A stretch of 62,617 nt of DNA from Flavivirga aquimarina (GCF_030540835.1 NZ_JAUOEK010000152.1:1-62617); one strand, 5' to 3'; positions 48,527 through 57,772 are shown, numbered from the stretch's first letter. Notes: generated from the letters alone by a model not told the origin. A program made the numbers and translations.

Positions 48527-49852
48527 TTAATCTTTCTTTGACAATTTAGAAACTCTAAAAAGTAGAATAATCCCTACTAAAAAGAATATAAATAAAAACA
48601 AGGTGGCATTACGCATACTACCCGTAATTTGAGCTATAAAACCATAAAGAAAAGTACCGATTACTATACCTATTTTTTCTGCAACGTCATAAAAACTAAA
48701 AAATGAAGTCGTATCGGTGGTTTCCGGTAAAAATTTAGAATATGTAGACCTTGATAACGCTTGAATACCTCCCATAACAATTCCAACCAAACCAGCCGCG
48801 ATATAAAAATCCATAGGCGTAATTAAAAAGTAAGCATACACACAAATACATGCCCAAAATATATTAATAACTATCAATGTTTTTATATTACCAAACACTT
48901 TTGAAGCTCTGGCAGTAACTAGTGCTCCAATGACCGCCACAACTTGAATGACCAGAATGCTAACTATTAACCCTATGGTTCTTTGCTCATCAGTCCCCCA
49001 ATCAATCTCTTCTTCCCCAAAATAGGTTGCGATAAGCATGACTGTTTGTACTGCCATACTATACACAAAAAAGGCCAGTAAATAACGCTTTAATTTTGCT
49101 TCATTTTTTAACTGCCCCCACACCAATTTTAATTCTTTAAAGCCATTAAATATTATGTTTTGTTTTGGGCTTTCTTTTTTATTTCCTTTAGGCAAATTGA
49201 AGAACGTATATTGACTAAAGAGAATCCACCAAATCCCTACTGAAAGGAAAGAATATTTCATTGCTTTAATTTCTGCTGCTTCATTTGCATCTGAAGTAAT
49301 TCCAAAAAAATCTGGTTTCATTACCATTGCTAGATTAATGAGTAAAAGAATAACACTACCAATGTATCCTAATGAAAACCCTTTAGCACTAATCTTGTCC
49401 TGCTGCTCAGGGAAAGCAATATCCGGCAAATATGAATTATTAATGGCAAAACTTACCCAAAACCCTACTAGACCAAAAAAGTAGCAAAGCAAACTAAAGT
49501 AGATATGCTCTAAGGAAAACCAATATAGTCCAATGCAAGAAACACCTCCCAAATAACAGAAAAACTTCATAAAAAGGCGTTTGTTACCTAAATAATCTGC
49601 AATGCCTGAAATCAAAGGTGTTATTAAAGCAATAAATACAAATGCCAAAGATGTTGTATAACTTATCAAAGGGGCTCTGGCTATTTCGCCACCAAAAACT
49701 TCAACCTTTTCTACTTCGGCTACCCTAAAAAGAGCGCCATAAAAAATGGGGAATATTGCTGATGCTATTACTAAACTATAAACTGAATTTGCCCAATCGT
49801 AAAATGCCCAGGCGTTTAAGAGTTTTTTACTCCCTTTTTTAAGTTGTTCCAT
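48527..49852 (-). CDS. MFS transporter, UMF1/Atg22-like
   Basis: The 441-residue integral membrane protein has about 11-12 hydrophobic helices. The N-terminal KLLNAWAFYDWANSVYSLVI, with its AFYDWANS, is the mark of the UMF1 (Atg22-like) branch of the major facilitator superfamily. GLVGFWVSFAINNSYLPDIA and GIVMGGIQALSRSTYSKFLPE are further family stretches. These proteins are thought to export small molecules such as amino acids; the substrate is unknown. The gene is convergent with the GIN-domain gene. It is intact. Confidence 0.9.
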   Translation of the reverse strand: MEQLKKGSKKLLNAWAFYDWANSVYSLVIASAIFPIFYGALFRVAEVEKVEVFGGEIARAPLISYTTSLAFVFIALITPLISGIADYLGNKRLFMKFFCYLGGVSCIGLYWFSLEHIYFSLLCYFFGLVGFWVSFAINNSYLPDIAFPEQQDKISAKGFSLGYIGSVILLLINLAMVMKPDFFGITSDANEAAEIKAMKYSFLSVGIWWILFSQYTFFNLPKGNKKESPKQNIIFNGFKELKLVWGQLKNEAKLKRYLLAFFVYSMAVQTVMLIATYFGEEEIDWGTDEQRTIGLIVSILVIQVVAVIGALVTARASKVFGNIKTLIVINIFWACICVYAYFLITPMDFYIAAGLVGIVMGGIQALSRSTYSKFLPETTDTTSFFSFYDVAEKIGIVIGTFLYGFIAQITGSMRNATLFLFIFFLVGIILLFRVSKLSKKD

Positions 49853-49879
49853 ATAAATATTTAAATATACCTTTATCTC

Positions 49880-50092
49880 AATAAATAATGAGATCCCAAC
49901 CTACGCTGGGATTGTTAAAACAAGAAATGAATAATTTCTTGTTTTAACAAAAAAGCTGCCCTTGTATGAGCAGCTCACTAAAATAATCAAATATTTTTAT
50001 ATCTACATTAAAAAATTATTATCTACCTATTATGCATTTTGATTTATAATGGTTTTATAATATCCGTTCAGATACCCTGAAACAAGTTCAGG
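49880..50092. repeat. Cluster of four hairpins in one intergenic gap
   Basis: Within the gap between the M48 and MFS genes: ATCCCA/TGGGAT (49892-49912 region); a 17-bp perfect stem TTGTTAAAACAAGAAAT (49912-49928) with its inverse at 49934-49950; an AGCTGC/GCAGCT stem (49954-49975); and CCTGAA/TTCAGG (50076-50092). The third is a terminator; the others look like short dispersed palindromes. Confidence 0.7.
49949..49975 (-). terminator. Terminator of the M48 peptidase gene
   Basis: On the minus strand AGCTGC, a 10-nt loop and GCAGCT are followed by six T. It lies about 130 bp after the stop of the M48 gene. Confidence 0.8.
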
Positions 50093-50105
50093 ATGTATCG
50101 AGAAC

Positions 50106-50921
50106 TTATCTAAATGTAGTAACTCCAAACTTTTTAGCTTCTGCTTTAGCTGTGGGTGCTAAAGCTGCAAGATTTGCAATACGTGAATCGTTAGATGGGT
50201 GTGTACTTAATATTTCTGGTGGTGCTTGTCCACCGCTATTAGCTTTCATACGTTTCCACAATTCTGATGCTTCATCTGGGTTATAACCGGCTATCGCCAT
50301 TAAATATAAACCAATTTTATCTGCTTCGGTCTCATGACTTCTACTAAAAGGTAACATCACCCCTACTTGTGTACCAACACCATAGTATTGATTAAATGCA
50401 TTTCTGGATTTTTCATCTTTAATCGCGACATTTCCAGCTACCGCCAAACCTTGTTGTACATAAGCGGCACTCATACGTTGTTGCCCATGATTTGCTAATG
50501 CATGTGCTACCTCATGGCCCATAATAGCAGCCACACCTGTTTCGCCATTGGCAATTGGTAAAATACCAGTATAAAACACAATTTTACCTCCTGGCATACA
50601 CCAGGCATTTACTGTTTTATCATCAACTAAATTGTATTCCCATTTATAATCGTTTAAATAGCCCTCATGCCCATTAGCGTTTAACCAACGCTCTGCTGCT
50701 ACTGCAATACGTTGCCCTACTCTGGTTATCATAGCCGCATCTTTTGTTCCAGTAACGACTTTGTTTTCTGTTAAAAACTGGTCGTATTGAGCAAAAGATG
50801 TTGGGAATAATTGAGAATTAGGCACTAAAGCCATGGTCTTTTTTCCTGTAAATGGATTCGTAGCACACGATAATATAAATACTACTACTCCTAATATTAA
50901 AAGTGCCTTTTTTAATTTCAT
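50106..50921 (-). CDS. M48-family metallopeptidase lipoprotein
   Basis: The start is set at the ATG at 50919-50921 (MKLKKALLILGVVVFILSC), which gives a clean lipoprotein signal with lipobox LSC; the frame opens 63 bp earlier. The ~271-residue protein carries the zinc motif GHEVAHALANHG and the downstream ETEADKIGLYLMA that gives the third zinc ligand. It matches the LoiP/YcaL type of periplasmic M48 peptidase that removes misfolded outer-membrane proteins. The GSHPSNDSRIANLA-like end (STHPSNDSRIANL) is also typical. It stands alone and ends at a terminator. Confidence 0.92.
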   Translation of the reverse strand: MKLKKALLILGVVVFILSCATNPFTGKKTMALVPNSQLFPTSFAQYDQFLTENKVVTGTKDAAMITRVGQRIAVAAERWLNANGHEGYLNDYKWEYNLVDDKTVNAWCMPGGKIVFYTGILPIANGETGVAAIMGHEVAHALANHGQQRMSAAYVQQGLAVAGNVAIKDEKSRNAFNQYYGVGTQVGVMLPFSRSHETEADKIGLYLMAIAGYNPDEASELWKRMKANSGGQAPPEILSTHPSNDSRIANLAALAPTAKAEAKKFGVTTFR

Positions 50922-51085
50922 CATATAAAGTTTATAATATTGCATAAAAATACAAAATTTGTATCTTAATAGTTTAGACACCATCTATTTTATTTGGTCA
51001 CAAAAATAGAGTAAAAAAATATTTAAATAGAAATGTCATGTATACTTAACGCATACGACATATTTAAAACTAGAACTCAAACAAC

Positions 51086-51559
51086 ATGAAAAAGCTAATC
51101 TTATTATTTTTGTCAATTATAATGTTTAATTGCAACAGCAATGCTCAGAAAACTGAACAAAAAACATATAAAGTTTCTAAAACAAATGCTGAATGGAAAT
51201 CACAATTGTCTCCCATAGCATATCATGTTTTAAGAGAAGCGGGCACAGAACGTCCTTTTTCAAGTCCTTTAAATAAAAATTACAAAGCAGGCATTTATAC
51301 TTGTGCAGGATGCGATACCCCTTTATTTAAAAGTGAACATAAATTTGATTCTGGCACTGGATGGCCGAGTTTTGACAGAGAAATTGAAGGTAATGTTGCT
51401 TTTGGTTCTGATAATAAACTGGGATACTCGCGTGACGAAGAGCATTGTGCTACTTGTGGCGGACATTTGGGACATGTTTTTAATGATGGCCCAAAAGACA
51501 CTACCGGGAAACGTCATTGTATCAATGGGGCAGCTTTAAAATTTATTCCGAATAAATAG
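51086..51559 (+). CDS. msrB: Peptide-methionine (R)-S-oxide reductase
   Basis: The 157-residue protein repairs oxidised methionine (R-sulfoxide) in proteins. Two CxxC zinc pairs are visible (YTCAGCD and CATCGGH). The substrate motif SGTGWPSF and the catalytic Cys145 in GKRHCINGAALKF are intact. An N-terminal hydrophobic leader with NC (Cys16) suggests export, perhaps as a lipoprotein, which fits periplasmic MsrB forms. It is 101 bp from a divergent M48 gene. The call is secure. Confidence 0.96.
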   Translation: MKKLILLFLSIIMFNCNSNAQKTEQKTYKVSKTNAEWKSQLSPIAYHVLREAGTERPFSSPLNKNYKAGIYTCAGCDTPLFKSEHKFDSGTGWPSFDREIEGNVAFGSDNKLGYSRDEEHCATCGGHLGHVFNDGPKDTTGKRHCINGAALKFIPNK

Positions 51560-51642
51560 AAATCTCAAAAAACAAGTTTCAAACTCCAATAGCTTCATAT
51601 TCAAAATTTGGAATTTCATAACAAGTGCGTTACTTTTAATAC

Positions 51643-52194
51643 ATGGAAAGCTATTTAACCAGTATTATAAAACAGTTTGAATATTATAAAAGCTTAGGCG
51701 ATAAAACTTTTAAACAACTTGACTTCGAAGCACTCCAAAAAGAATTTGCTGAAGATTCTAATTCAATTTCTATTATTGTAAAACACCTTGTTGGTAATAT
51801 GCTAAGCAGATGGACCCATTTTTTAACTGAAGATGGTGAAAAAACATGGCGACAACGCGATTTAGAATTTGAAGATACTTACACTACAAAAGATGCACTT
51901 ATTACTGATTGGAATAAAGGTTGGAACTGTTTATTTAATGCCATTACACCTTTAGCGGAAACCGATTTAGAGCGCATTATTTATATTCGAAATCAAGGAC
52001 ATACGGTTACCGAAGCTATTAACAGACAATTAGCGCATTACTCCTATCATGTTGGACAAATTGTTTTTCTTGGAAAATTGGTAAAAAGTAAGAACTGGGA
52101 ATCGTTATCTATTCCAAAAGGTGATTCTAAAAAGTACAATGCAGAAAAATTTAGTAAAGAAAAAGAACGCCGTCATTTTACTGATGATTTATAA
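51643..52194 (+). CDS. DUF1572 / DinB-like protein
   Basis: The 183-residue protein is a four-helix-bundle type. Family marks are ISIIVKHLVGNMLSRWTHFLTEDGEKTWRQRD and INRQLAHYSYHVGQIVFLGKL. The His residues in KHLVGN and HYSYHVGQ fit the metal-binding triad of the DinB/DUF1572 fold. It follows msrB by 83 bp in the same direction. A role in thiol chemistry or detoxification is known for some DinB-like enzymes (bacillithiol-type transferases), but nothing here shows which. Confidence 0.82.
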   Translation: MESYLTSIIKQFEYYKSLGDKTFKQLDFEALQKEFAEDSNSISIIVKHLVGNMLSRWTHFLTEDGEKTWRQRDLEFEDTYTTKDALITDWNKGWNCLFNAITPLAETDLERIIYIRNQGHTVTEAINRQLAHYSYHVGQIVFLGKLVKSKNWESLSIPKGDSKKYNAEKFSKEKERRHFTDDL

Positions 52195-52201
52195 TCTACA
52201 A

Positions 52202-52298
52202 GTCATTTCGAACGCTAGAGAGAAATCACATAATTTGATTGAAGAAACTATACACTTTTTATGATGTGATATCTCAATCGTGCCTCATTCGATATGAC
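52202..52298. repeat. Imperfect palindromic repeat (family C)
   Basis: GTCATTTCGAACG with AGAAATCACAT on the left is mirrored by ATGTGATATCTC and CATTCGATATGAC on the right. The whole 97 bp could fold into one long imperfect stem. Sequences beginning GTCATTTCGA are familiar as dispersed intergenic repeats in Bacteroidota. It lies between convergent genes. Confidence 0.6.
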
Positions 52299-52369
52299 TA
52301 ACAAATTAGCAACTACCGAAAGCCTATTTACCATTTTTCATAGTAACTCGCCAAATAAAAATGACTTGG

Positions 52370-53644
52370 TTACCTTCTTTTAAAAGGCCTAATAATTAAG
52401 CGAGCTTCCCTATCAAACCGTACATAATTATACACCCAATTTACAAAAACAACCATCCTGTTTCTAAAACCTATTAGAAAAAAGAGGTGGACAAACATCC
52501 AAACATACCAGGCAAAAACACCTTGAAACTTAAACCGTTTTAAATCAACCACCGCTTTGTTTCTTCCTATAGTTGCCATAGTTCCTTTGTCTGTGTATAC
52601 AAATGGTTTCATGGGGCGTTCTTCTATTAATCGAAGCATATTATCGCCTAACTGATCTCCCTGTTGTATGGCAGGTTGGGCCATCATGGGTAAACCATTG
52701 GGGTATTCCTCACTTGTCATACAAGCGACATCACCTATTGCAAAAATGTGATTGAATTCTCTAACCTGATTAAATTCGTTTACTAAAAGCCTATTCCCCC
52801 TAGTTATAAATTTTTCTGCATCCAACCCTTTTATATTGGCTCCTTTTACACCCGCTGCCCAAATTAAAGTAGCCGTTTCAAATGTTATATCTGTATTAGT
52901 GGTTACTGTTTTTCCGTCATAGTTAACCACTCTAACATTTTTCCAAACATTAACGCCTAGCTTTTCTAAAAAATCCTCGGCCTTTTGAGATGCCTTAGCA
53001 CTCATCCCTTTTAAAATATTATCCCCCGACTGAACCACATGAATTTGCGCCAATCTGGTATCTAAATCAGGGTAGTCCTTTGGTAAAATACCTTTTTTAA
53101 TTTCTGCCAAAGCACCAGCCAACTCAACACCTGTAGGGCCTCCTCCAACAATCACAAAATTCATAAGAGCATTACGTTCGTTTAAATCTGAAGTTAACAA
53201 AGCATCTTCAAAATTCTCCAAAATCAAGCTTCTTAAATTAAGAGATTGGGGTATGGTTTTCATAGCCATACTATATTTTTCTATATTGGTATTTCCAAAA
53301 TAATTAGTTTCAGAACCCGAAGCCACGACCAAATAGTCAAATTTAAGTTTACCTATATTAGTAATTACTTTGTTTTTTATAGGGTCAATTTCCTCAACAT
53401 CAGCCAATCTAAAATGGAAGTTAGGAAAGTCCTTTAATATTTTTCTAATGGGATAGGCAATAGAATCCGGCTCTAATCCGCCAGTAGATACTTGATATAA
53501 TAAAGGTTGAAATGTATGGTAGTTATTCTTGTCTAATAAAACAACTTGAAGGTCCTGTTTGGATAGCTTTTTTGCTAAAGCAACTCCTGCAAAACCACCC
53601 CCTACAATAACAATACGAGGGAAACTTGTTTTTTTTATGTTCAT
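52370..53644 (-). CDS. ndh: Type II NADH dehydrogenase-like FAD oxidoreductase
   Basis: The start is set at the ATG at 53642-53644, because the frame further upstream begins with TTG. The ~424-residue flavoprotein has a FAD motif RIVIVGGGFAGVALAKKL at the N-terminus and an NADH motif FVIVGGGPTGVELAGAL near 165-185. The FAD-closing stretch HIFAIGDVACM lies at about 300. The C-terminal hydrophobic segment (VFAWYVWMFVHLFFLIGFRNRMVVF) attaches it to the membrane. It passes electrons from NADH to quinone without pumping protons. It is divergent from lpdA with 172 bp between. Confidence 0.92.
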   Translation of the reverse strand: MNIKKTSFPRIVIVGGGFAGVALAKKLSKQDLQVVLLDKNNYHTFQPLLYQVSTGGLEPDSIAYPIRKILKDFPNFHFRLADVEEIDPIKNKVITNIGKLKFDYLVVASGSETNYFGNTNIEKYSMAMKTIPQSLNLRSLILENFEDALLTSDLNERNALMNFVIVGGGPTGVELAGALAEIKKGILPKDYPDLDTRLAQIHVVQSGDNILKGMSAKASQKAEDFLEKLGVNVWKNVRVVNYDGKTVTTNTDITFETATLIWAAGVKGANIKGLDAEKFITRGNRLLVNEFNQVREFNHIFAIGDVACMTSEEYPNGLPMMAQPAIQQGDQLGDNMLRLIEERPMKPFVYTDKGTMATIGRNKAVVDLKRFKFQGVFAWYVWMFVHLFFLIGFRNRMVVFVNWVYNYVRFDREARLIIRPFKRR

Positions 53645-53816
53645 AAGCAAGTTTTTATTTTTTTAACAGATTTTATATGATTTACATAATTTTAGTTATG
53701 CTTATTTAACATATAAATACTTGCAAGGCAAAGGTAACATAAAGATGCAAATTTAAAGCCTTGTATATTCTTTATTCAAATTCGATTTCGTAAATTCGTA
53801 CCCTAAATTTTAACAC

Positions 53817-55193
53817 ATGAGTAAATACGATATTATAGTTCTTGGAAGTGGTCCCGGTGGTTATGTTGCTGCCATTAGAGCATCGCAATTGGGTTTTAAA
53901 ACTGCTGTTATTGAAAAAGAAAATCTTGGAGGCATCTGTTTAAATTGGGGATGTATCCCAACAAAAGCGTTGTTAAAATCTGCCCAGGTATTTGAATATC
54001 TTAAACATGCGGGAGACTATGGTCTATCGGTTGAAAATTTCGATAAAGATTTTAACGCAGTAGTTAAGCGTAGTCGTGGGGTTGCTGATGGTATGAGTAA
54101 AGGTGTTCAGTTTTTAATGAAGAAGAATAAAATTGACGTTATTGATGGTTTTGGAAAACTTAAACCTGGTAAAAAGATTGATGTAGACGGAACAGAATAT
54201 AGTGCAGACAATATCATTATTGCAACTGGTGCACGATCTCGCGAATTACCAAGTTTACCACAAGACGGAAAAAAGGTGATTGGTTATAGAGAGGCTATGA
54301 ACTTACCAAAACAACCAAAGAAAATGATTGTTGTTGGTTCTGGTGCGATTGGTGTTGAGTTTGCATATTTTTACAATTCTATGGGAACGGAAGTAACCAT
54401 TGTTGAATATTTACCTAATATAGTTCCTGTTGAAGATGAAGATGTTTCTAAACAATTAGAACGTTCTTTTAAGAAAAGTGGTATAAAAATTATGACTTCT
54501 GCCGAAGTGACATCTGTTGATACTTCTGGAAAAGGAGTAAAAGCAACGGTAAAAACTAAAAAAGGAGAAGAAGTTCTTGAAGCTGATATTATTCTGTCTG
54601 CTGTAGGTATTAAATCAAATATTGAAAATATTGGATTAGAAGATGTTGGTATTGTTGTAGACAGAGATAAGATTATTGTTAACGATTTTTATCAAACAAA
54701 TATTCCTGGTTACTATGCTATTGGAGATGTTACTCCTGGTCAAGCTTTGGCACATGTCGCTTCTGCCGAAGGAATACTGTGTGTAGAAAAATTAGCTGGT
54801 CAACATGTTGAAGCTTTAGATTACGGAAACATTCCTGGTTGTACTTATTGTTCGCCAGAAATTGCGAGTGTAGGTTTAACTGAAAAACAAGCTAAAGAAA
54901 AAGGCTTAGATATTAAAGTTGGTAAATTTCCATTCTCTGCTTCTGGTAAAGCAAGTGCAGGTGGAAACAAAGACGGTTTTGTAAAAGTTATTTTTGATGC
55001 TAAATATGGCGAATGGCTAGGTTGCCACATGATTGGTGCTGGTGTTACCGATATGATTGCAGAAGCTGTTTTAGGTAGAAAACTGGAAACTACCGGACAT
55101 GAAGTATTAAAAGCAGTACATCCGCATCCAACGATGAGTGAAGCGGTTATGGAAGCTGTTGCTGATGCTTATGATGAAGTGATTCATTTGTAA
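53817..55193 (+). CDS. lpdA: Dihydrolipoyl dehydrogenase
   Basis: The 458-residue E3 subunit re-oxidises lipoamide in 2-oxo-acid dehydrogenase complexes and the glycine cleavage system. The redox disulfide is Cys41/Cys46 in GGICLNWGCIPTKALL. FAD and NAD Rossmann motifs are IIVLGSGPGGYVAAI and MIVVGSGAIGVEFAYF. The C-terminal HPHPTMSEAVMEA contains the catalytic His. It is a stand-alone copy, not next to E1 or E2 genes, and ends at a strong terminator. The call is secure. Confidence 0.97.
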   Translation: MSKYDIIVLGSGPGGYVAAIRASQLGFKTAVIEKENLGGICLNWGCIPTKALLKSAQVFEYLKHAGDYGLSVENFDKDFNAVVKRSRGVADGMSKGVQFLMKKNKIDVIDGFGKLKPGKKIDVDGTEYSADNIIIATGARSRELPSLPQDGKKVIGYREAMNLPKQPKKMIVVGSGAIGVEFAYFYNSMGTEVTIVEYLPNIVPVEDEDVSKQLERSFKKSGIKIMTSAEVTSVDTSGKGVKATVKTKKGEEVLEADIILSAVGIKSNIENIGLEDVGIVVDRDKIIVNDFYQTNIPGYYAIGDVTPGQALAHVASAEGILCVEKLAGQHVEALDYGNIPGCTYCSPEIASVGLTEKQAKEKGLDIKVGKFPFSASGKASAGGNKDGFVKVIFDAKYGEWLGCHMIGAGVTDMIAEAVLGRKLETTGHEVLKAVHPHPTMSEAVMEAVADAYDEVIHL

Positions 55194-55206
55194 AAGCCCC
55201 ACCTAG

Positions 55207-55223
55207 CCTCCCCAAAGGGGAGG
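55207..55223. repeat. Short GC-rich hairpin repeat
   Basis: CCTCCCC-AAA-GGGGAGG is a perfect 7-bp stem with a 3-nt loop, a rare GC-rich island in this DNA. Similar AGCCTCCCCAAAGGGGAGG sequences are common between genes of Flavobacteriia. Confidence 0.6.
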
Positions 55224-55244
55224 AATTCTTACTCAAAATTATAA

Positions 55245-55282
55245 AAAATGGCGATTCTTATATGTATAAGAATCGCCATTTT
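55245..55282. terminator. Terminator after lpdA
   Basis: AAAATGGCGATTCTTATA and its exact inverse, with only TG between, form an 18-bp stem starting and ending in A/T runs. It works for lpdA on the plus strand and possibly for the convergent membrane-protein gene. Confidence 0.88.
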
Positions 55283-55357
55283 ATTATATCTTACATTATA
55301 ATATAATGCCCTATTCAACCAAGTAAAAGTTTCGATTTCTCGGAACCTTTTTTTATT

Positions 55358-55855
55358 TTAAAATTTAAGACGCGTACCAAATTTATAGATCATATTATTA
55401 CCCACTGAATAGTTAACCGAAGGATCTTTTTTTGTTAATCTAAGATTTACTCCTCCATAAATAGAAAAATCATCTGTTATATCATATTGAAAGCCAAAAG
55501 TTGAAAATAAAGACGTAGCATTTGTCTCTATAGATCCATTCTTTCTTAACAAGCCTACTTTAGGTCCAAACAAAACGCTAAATTTATTACTTATAAAATA
55601 TTTGGTCAGTAGCGGAAATTCTGTAACAGTGTAGCTATTAACAAGATCATTTGTGCTTCTTTCTTCCCTTCCTAGTCTAAAAAACAAATTCTCATTTATT
55701 TTAAATTCAGAAAAATAATTAGAATAAAATATTGGAGTATCATTTATATTAATTTCGTCTGTAATAAGAAAAGAATCCGCTTTTCTTTCCTCTTGAGATA
55801 AAACAGGTTTTAAAACTATAAAAAAGATAATAATAACAAGTAACTTATTTTTCAT
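55358..55855 (-). CDS. Outer-membrane beta-barrel-like protein of unknown function
   Basis: The 165-residue protein has a signal peptide (about 1-20, ending KPVLSQ). The mature part has alternating strand patterns and ends in IYKFGTRLKF, with a terminal Phe typical of beta-barrel outer-membrane proteins. Strands such as FRLGREERS, FSVLFGPKVGLL and FSIYGGVNLRLTK fit a small barrel. I do not recognise a named family. It is preceded by a palindromic repeat and stands alone on the minus strand. Confidence 0.65.
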   Translation of the reverse strand: MKNKLLVIIIFFIVLKPVLSQEERKADSFLITDEININDTPIFYSNYFSEFKINENLFFRLGREERSTNDLVNSYTVTEFPLLTKYFISNKFSVLFGPKVGLLRKNGSIETNATSLFSTFGFQYDITDDFSIYGGVNLRLTKKDPSVNYSVGNNMIYKFGTRLKF

Positions 55856-55869
55856 AACCAGTTTTATTT

Positions 55870-56029
55870 GAACTCATTTAGACTTTTTGAATTTTAGCGA
55901 AAATTAGAAGTTTTTAGCTCTGTTGAAGACTTTTTTAAGTTGCATAGCAGAGTTACGGAAGGAAAAAAAGACAAAAATAGAGTTGAAAACAGCAATTTTT
56001 TAGCAAATTGAAAAAGTTTAAATGAGTTC
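55870..56029. repeat. MITE-like palindromic repeat, long form (family B, copy 2)
   Basis: The ends are inverted (GAACTCATTTAGACTTTTTG and GAAAAAGTTTAAATGAGTTC). The first ~37 and last ~45 bp match the copy at 45273-45352, but ~80 bp of extra sequence lies in the middle (about 55907-55985). It contains no gene. It sits in the gap between the outer-membrane protein and aroQ. Confidence 0.8.
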
Positions 56030-56127
56030 TTTAAATAATAAATACAAATCTATATTTAAATATCAGGTTATTATCATAATCAAGTCATAAAATAAGCCAG
56101 GAAATTGTTAAATATTTATAACAAAAT

Positions 56128-56544
56128 CTAAAGAAAACTTTGAATAGCCAACTCATAACTCTGCAATCCAAAACCAAGAATAACCCCTCGAGCATTTGGA
56201 GATATAAATGATTGATGACGAAACTCTTCTCTATTAAAGGTATTCGAAATATGTACTTCTACAACAGGTGTTTCTATAGCTTTAACAGCATCACCTATTC
56301 CAACAGATGTATGTGTATAGGCTGCAGCGTTTAAAATAATACCATCTAAACTAAAACCTACTTCGTGTAGTTTATCAATGAGTTCTCCTTCTATATTAGA
56401 TTGAAAATAGTCTATCTCTACGTTTGTATACTTTTGTTTAACTTCTTCTAAAAACTCAGTAAACGATAAACTTCCATAAATATTAGGTTCTCTTTTACCC
56501 AAAAGATTAAGGTTAGGACCGTTAATGATGATTAGTTTTTTCAT
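56128..56544 (-). CDS. aroQ: Type II 3-dehydroquinate dehydratase
   Basis: The 138-residue enzyme dehydrates 3-dehydroquinate in the shikimate pathway for aromatic amino acids. The N-terminal INGPNLNLLGKREPNIYG carries the catalytic Tyr23 and Arg18. ILNAAAYTHTSVGIGDA binds the substrate, and VVEVHISN has the catalytic His. The length is at the short end of the family, with all motifs intact. It stands alone on the minus strand. Confidence 0.96.
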   Translation of the reverse strand: MKKLIIINGPNLNLLGKREPNIYGSLSFTEFLEEVKQKYTNVEIDYFQSNIEGELIDKLHEVGFSLDGIILNAAAYTHTSVGIGDAVKAIETPVVEVHISNTFNREEFRHQSFISPNARGVILGFGLQSYELAIQSFL

Positions 56545-56683
56545 GATGGTAAATATATTAAAAATTAGGTAGAAAAATGGTGTCTAAAAAGCAAGGCATA
56601 TATCATAATTAAACCAACCTTGGTTCTAAGTAAAGTTAAAAAACTTGGTTTTACAACCTACTTTTATACATATAAGTAATACT

Positions 56684-57634
56684 TTAAAATGTATTCTTTG
56701 TAAATATTAAGAACATAAAAATACCATAAGCAAAAACTAAAAAGAAACCTTTTGCTCTGCTTATCTGTAATCTTTTTGGCAAAAATATTATCGGGAATAT
56801 AATAAAACTGAAACCTAGCATCCAAAAAATATCATTAGACAGTATTTGAGGTTCTGTAACAGGAATAGGCTTTATAATAGACGTTAACCCCAAAACTGAG
56901 GCGATATTAAAAATATTTGATCCAATTAAATTACCTAAAGAAATGGCTTTTTCTTGCTTTGCTGCTGCAATTACAGATGCAGCTAATTCTGGTACACTTG
57001 TTCCTATGGCAATTAAAGATACTCCAATTACAGCTTCACTAACACCAACTGAACGTGCGATATCTCTTGACCCATCTACTAACCAAACACTTCCATAATA
57101 TAGAGCGACCGCTCCAATAACCAACCAAATAAAGATCTTAAAATTTGAAACTACCGCTAGGGCTTCATCAACTTCTTCAATGTTTGTATTCTTACCAGTT
57201 TTTTTTATTAATATAAATAAAAAGAAAATAAGACCGATAAATAAAATACCGCCTTCTATAGCTGTAAGTTTATTATCATTTTTAAGAAAATAGTATAGAA
57301 CTATTGAGAAAACCATCATAACTGGCCAATTAAGCTTGTAAAATGATTTATCGACTGCTATAGTACCTATTATAGCAGTTATACCTAGTACTAAACCAAT
57401 ATTTGCAATATTGGAACCTACCACATTGTTAATTGCTATAGCTGGTGATCCTGTTAATGCGGCTTGGATACTTACCAATAGTTCTGGTGCCGAAGTAGCA
57501 AAAGATACTACCGTCATACCAATCACCATTTTAGATATACTAAACTTAAATGATAATGCTACAGACGAACGTACCAAAAACTCCCCTCCTACTACCAACA
57601 ATATAAAACCAAGGATCACCCAAAGTATACTCAT
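56684..57634 (-). CDS. Calcium/sodium antiporter of the CaCA family (YrbG type)
   Basis: The 316-residue protein has about ten membrane helices. The two alpha repeats of the CaCA superfamily are clear: SAPELLVSIQAALTGSPAIA with NNVVGSNIANIG in the first half, and SVPELAASVIAAAKQEKA with GNLIGSNIFNIA in the second. The acidic residues in both (SAPE, SVPE) coordinate the exchanged cation. A loop with KKTGKNTNIEEVDEAL separates the halves. It probably exchanges Na+ for Ca2+ across the inner membrane. It is divergent from the BlaI-like gene. Confidence 0.94.
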   Translation of the reverse strand: MSILWVILGFILLVVGGEFLVRSSVALSFKFSISKMVIGMTVVSFATSAPELLVSIQAALTGSPAIAINNVVGSNIANIGLVLGITAIIGTIAVDKSFYKLNWPVMMVFSIVLYYFLKNDNKLTAIEGGILFIGLIFFLFILIKKTGKNTNIEEVDEALAVVSNFKIFIWLVIGAVALYYGSVWLVDGSRDIARSVGVSEAVIGVSLIAIGTSVPELAASVIAAAKQEKAISLGNLIGSNIFNIASVLGLTSIIKPIPVTEPQILSNDIFWMLGFSFIIFPIIFLPKRLQISRAKGFFLVFAYGIFMFLIFTKNTF

Positions 57635-57756
57635 AAATATATTTTTTGCGAAGATAATATAAGAATTAAGATTTTTGATTTTTGATCTACAATTTTTAAG
57701 TTCCTTACTAATTCACAGTATGCAAAACAGCATTAAAACTAAAAGTTTCGTTAAAC

Positions 57757-57772
57757 AACTATAAAAATAGTT
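57757..57772. promoter_or_regulatory. Candidate dyad operator upstream of the BlaI-like gene
   Basis: AACTAT-AAAA-ATAGTT is a perfect 6+6 dyad about 150 bp upstream of the regulator start, in the 289-bp divergent gap with the antiporter gene. BlaI-type repressors bind dyads, but this site does not match the TACA/TGTA form known from Gram-positive bacteria. Confidence 0.25.
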
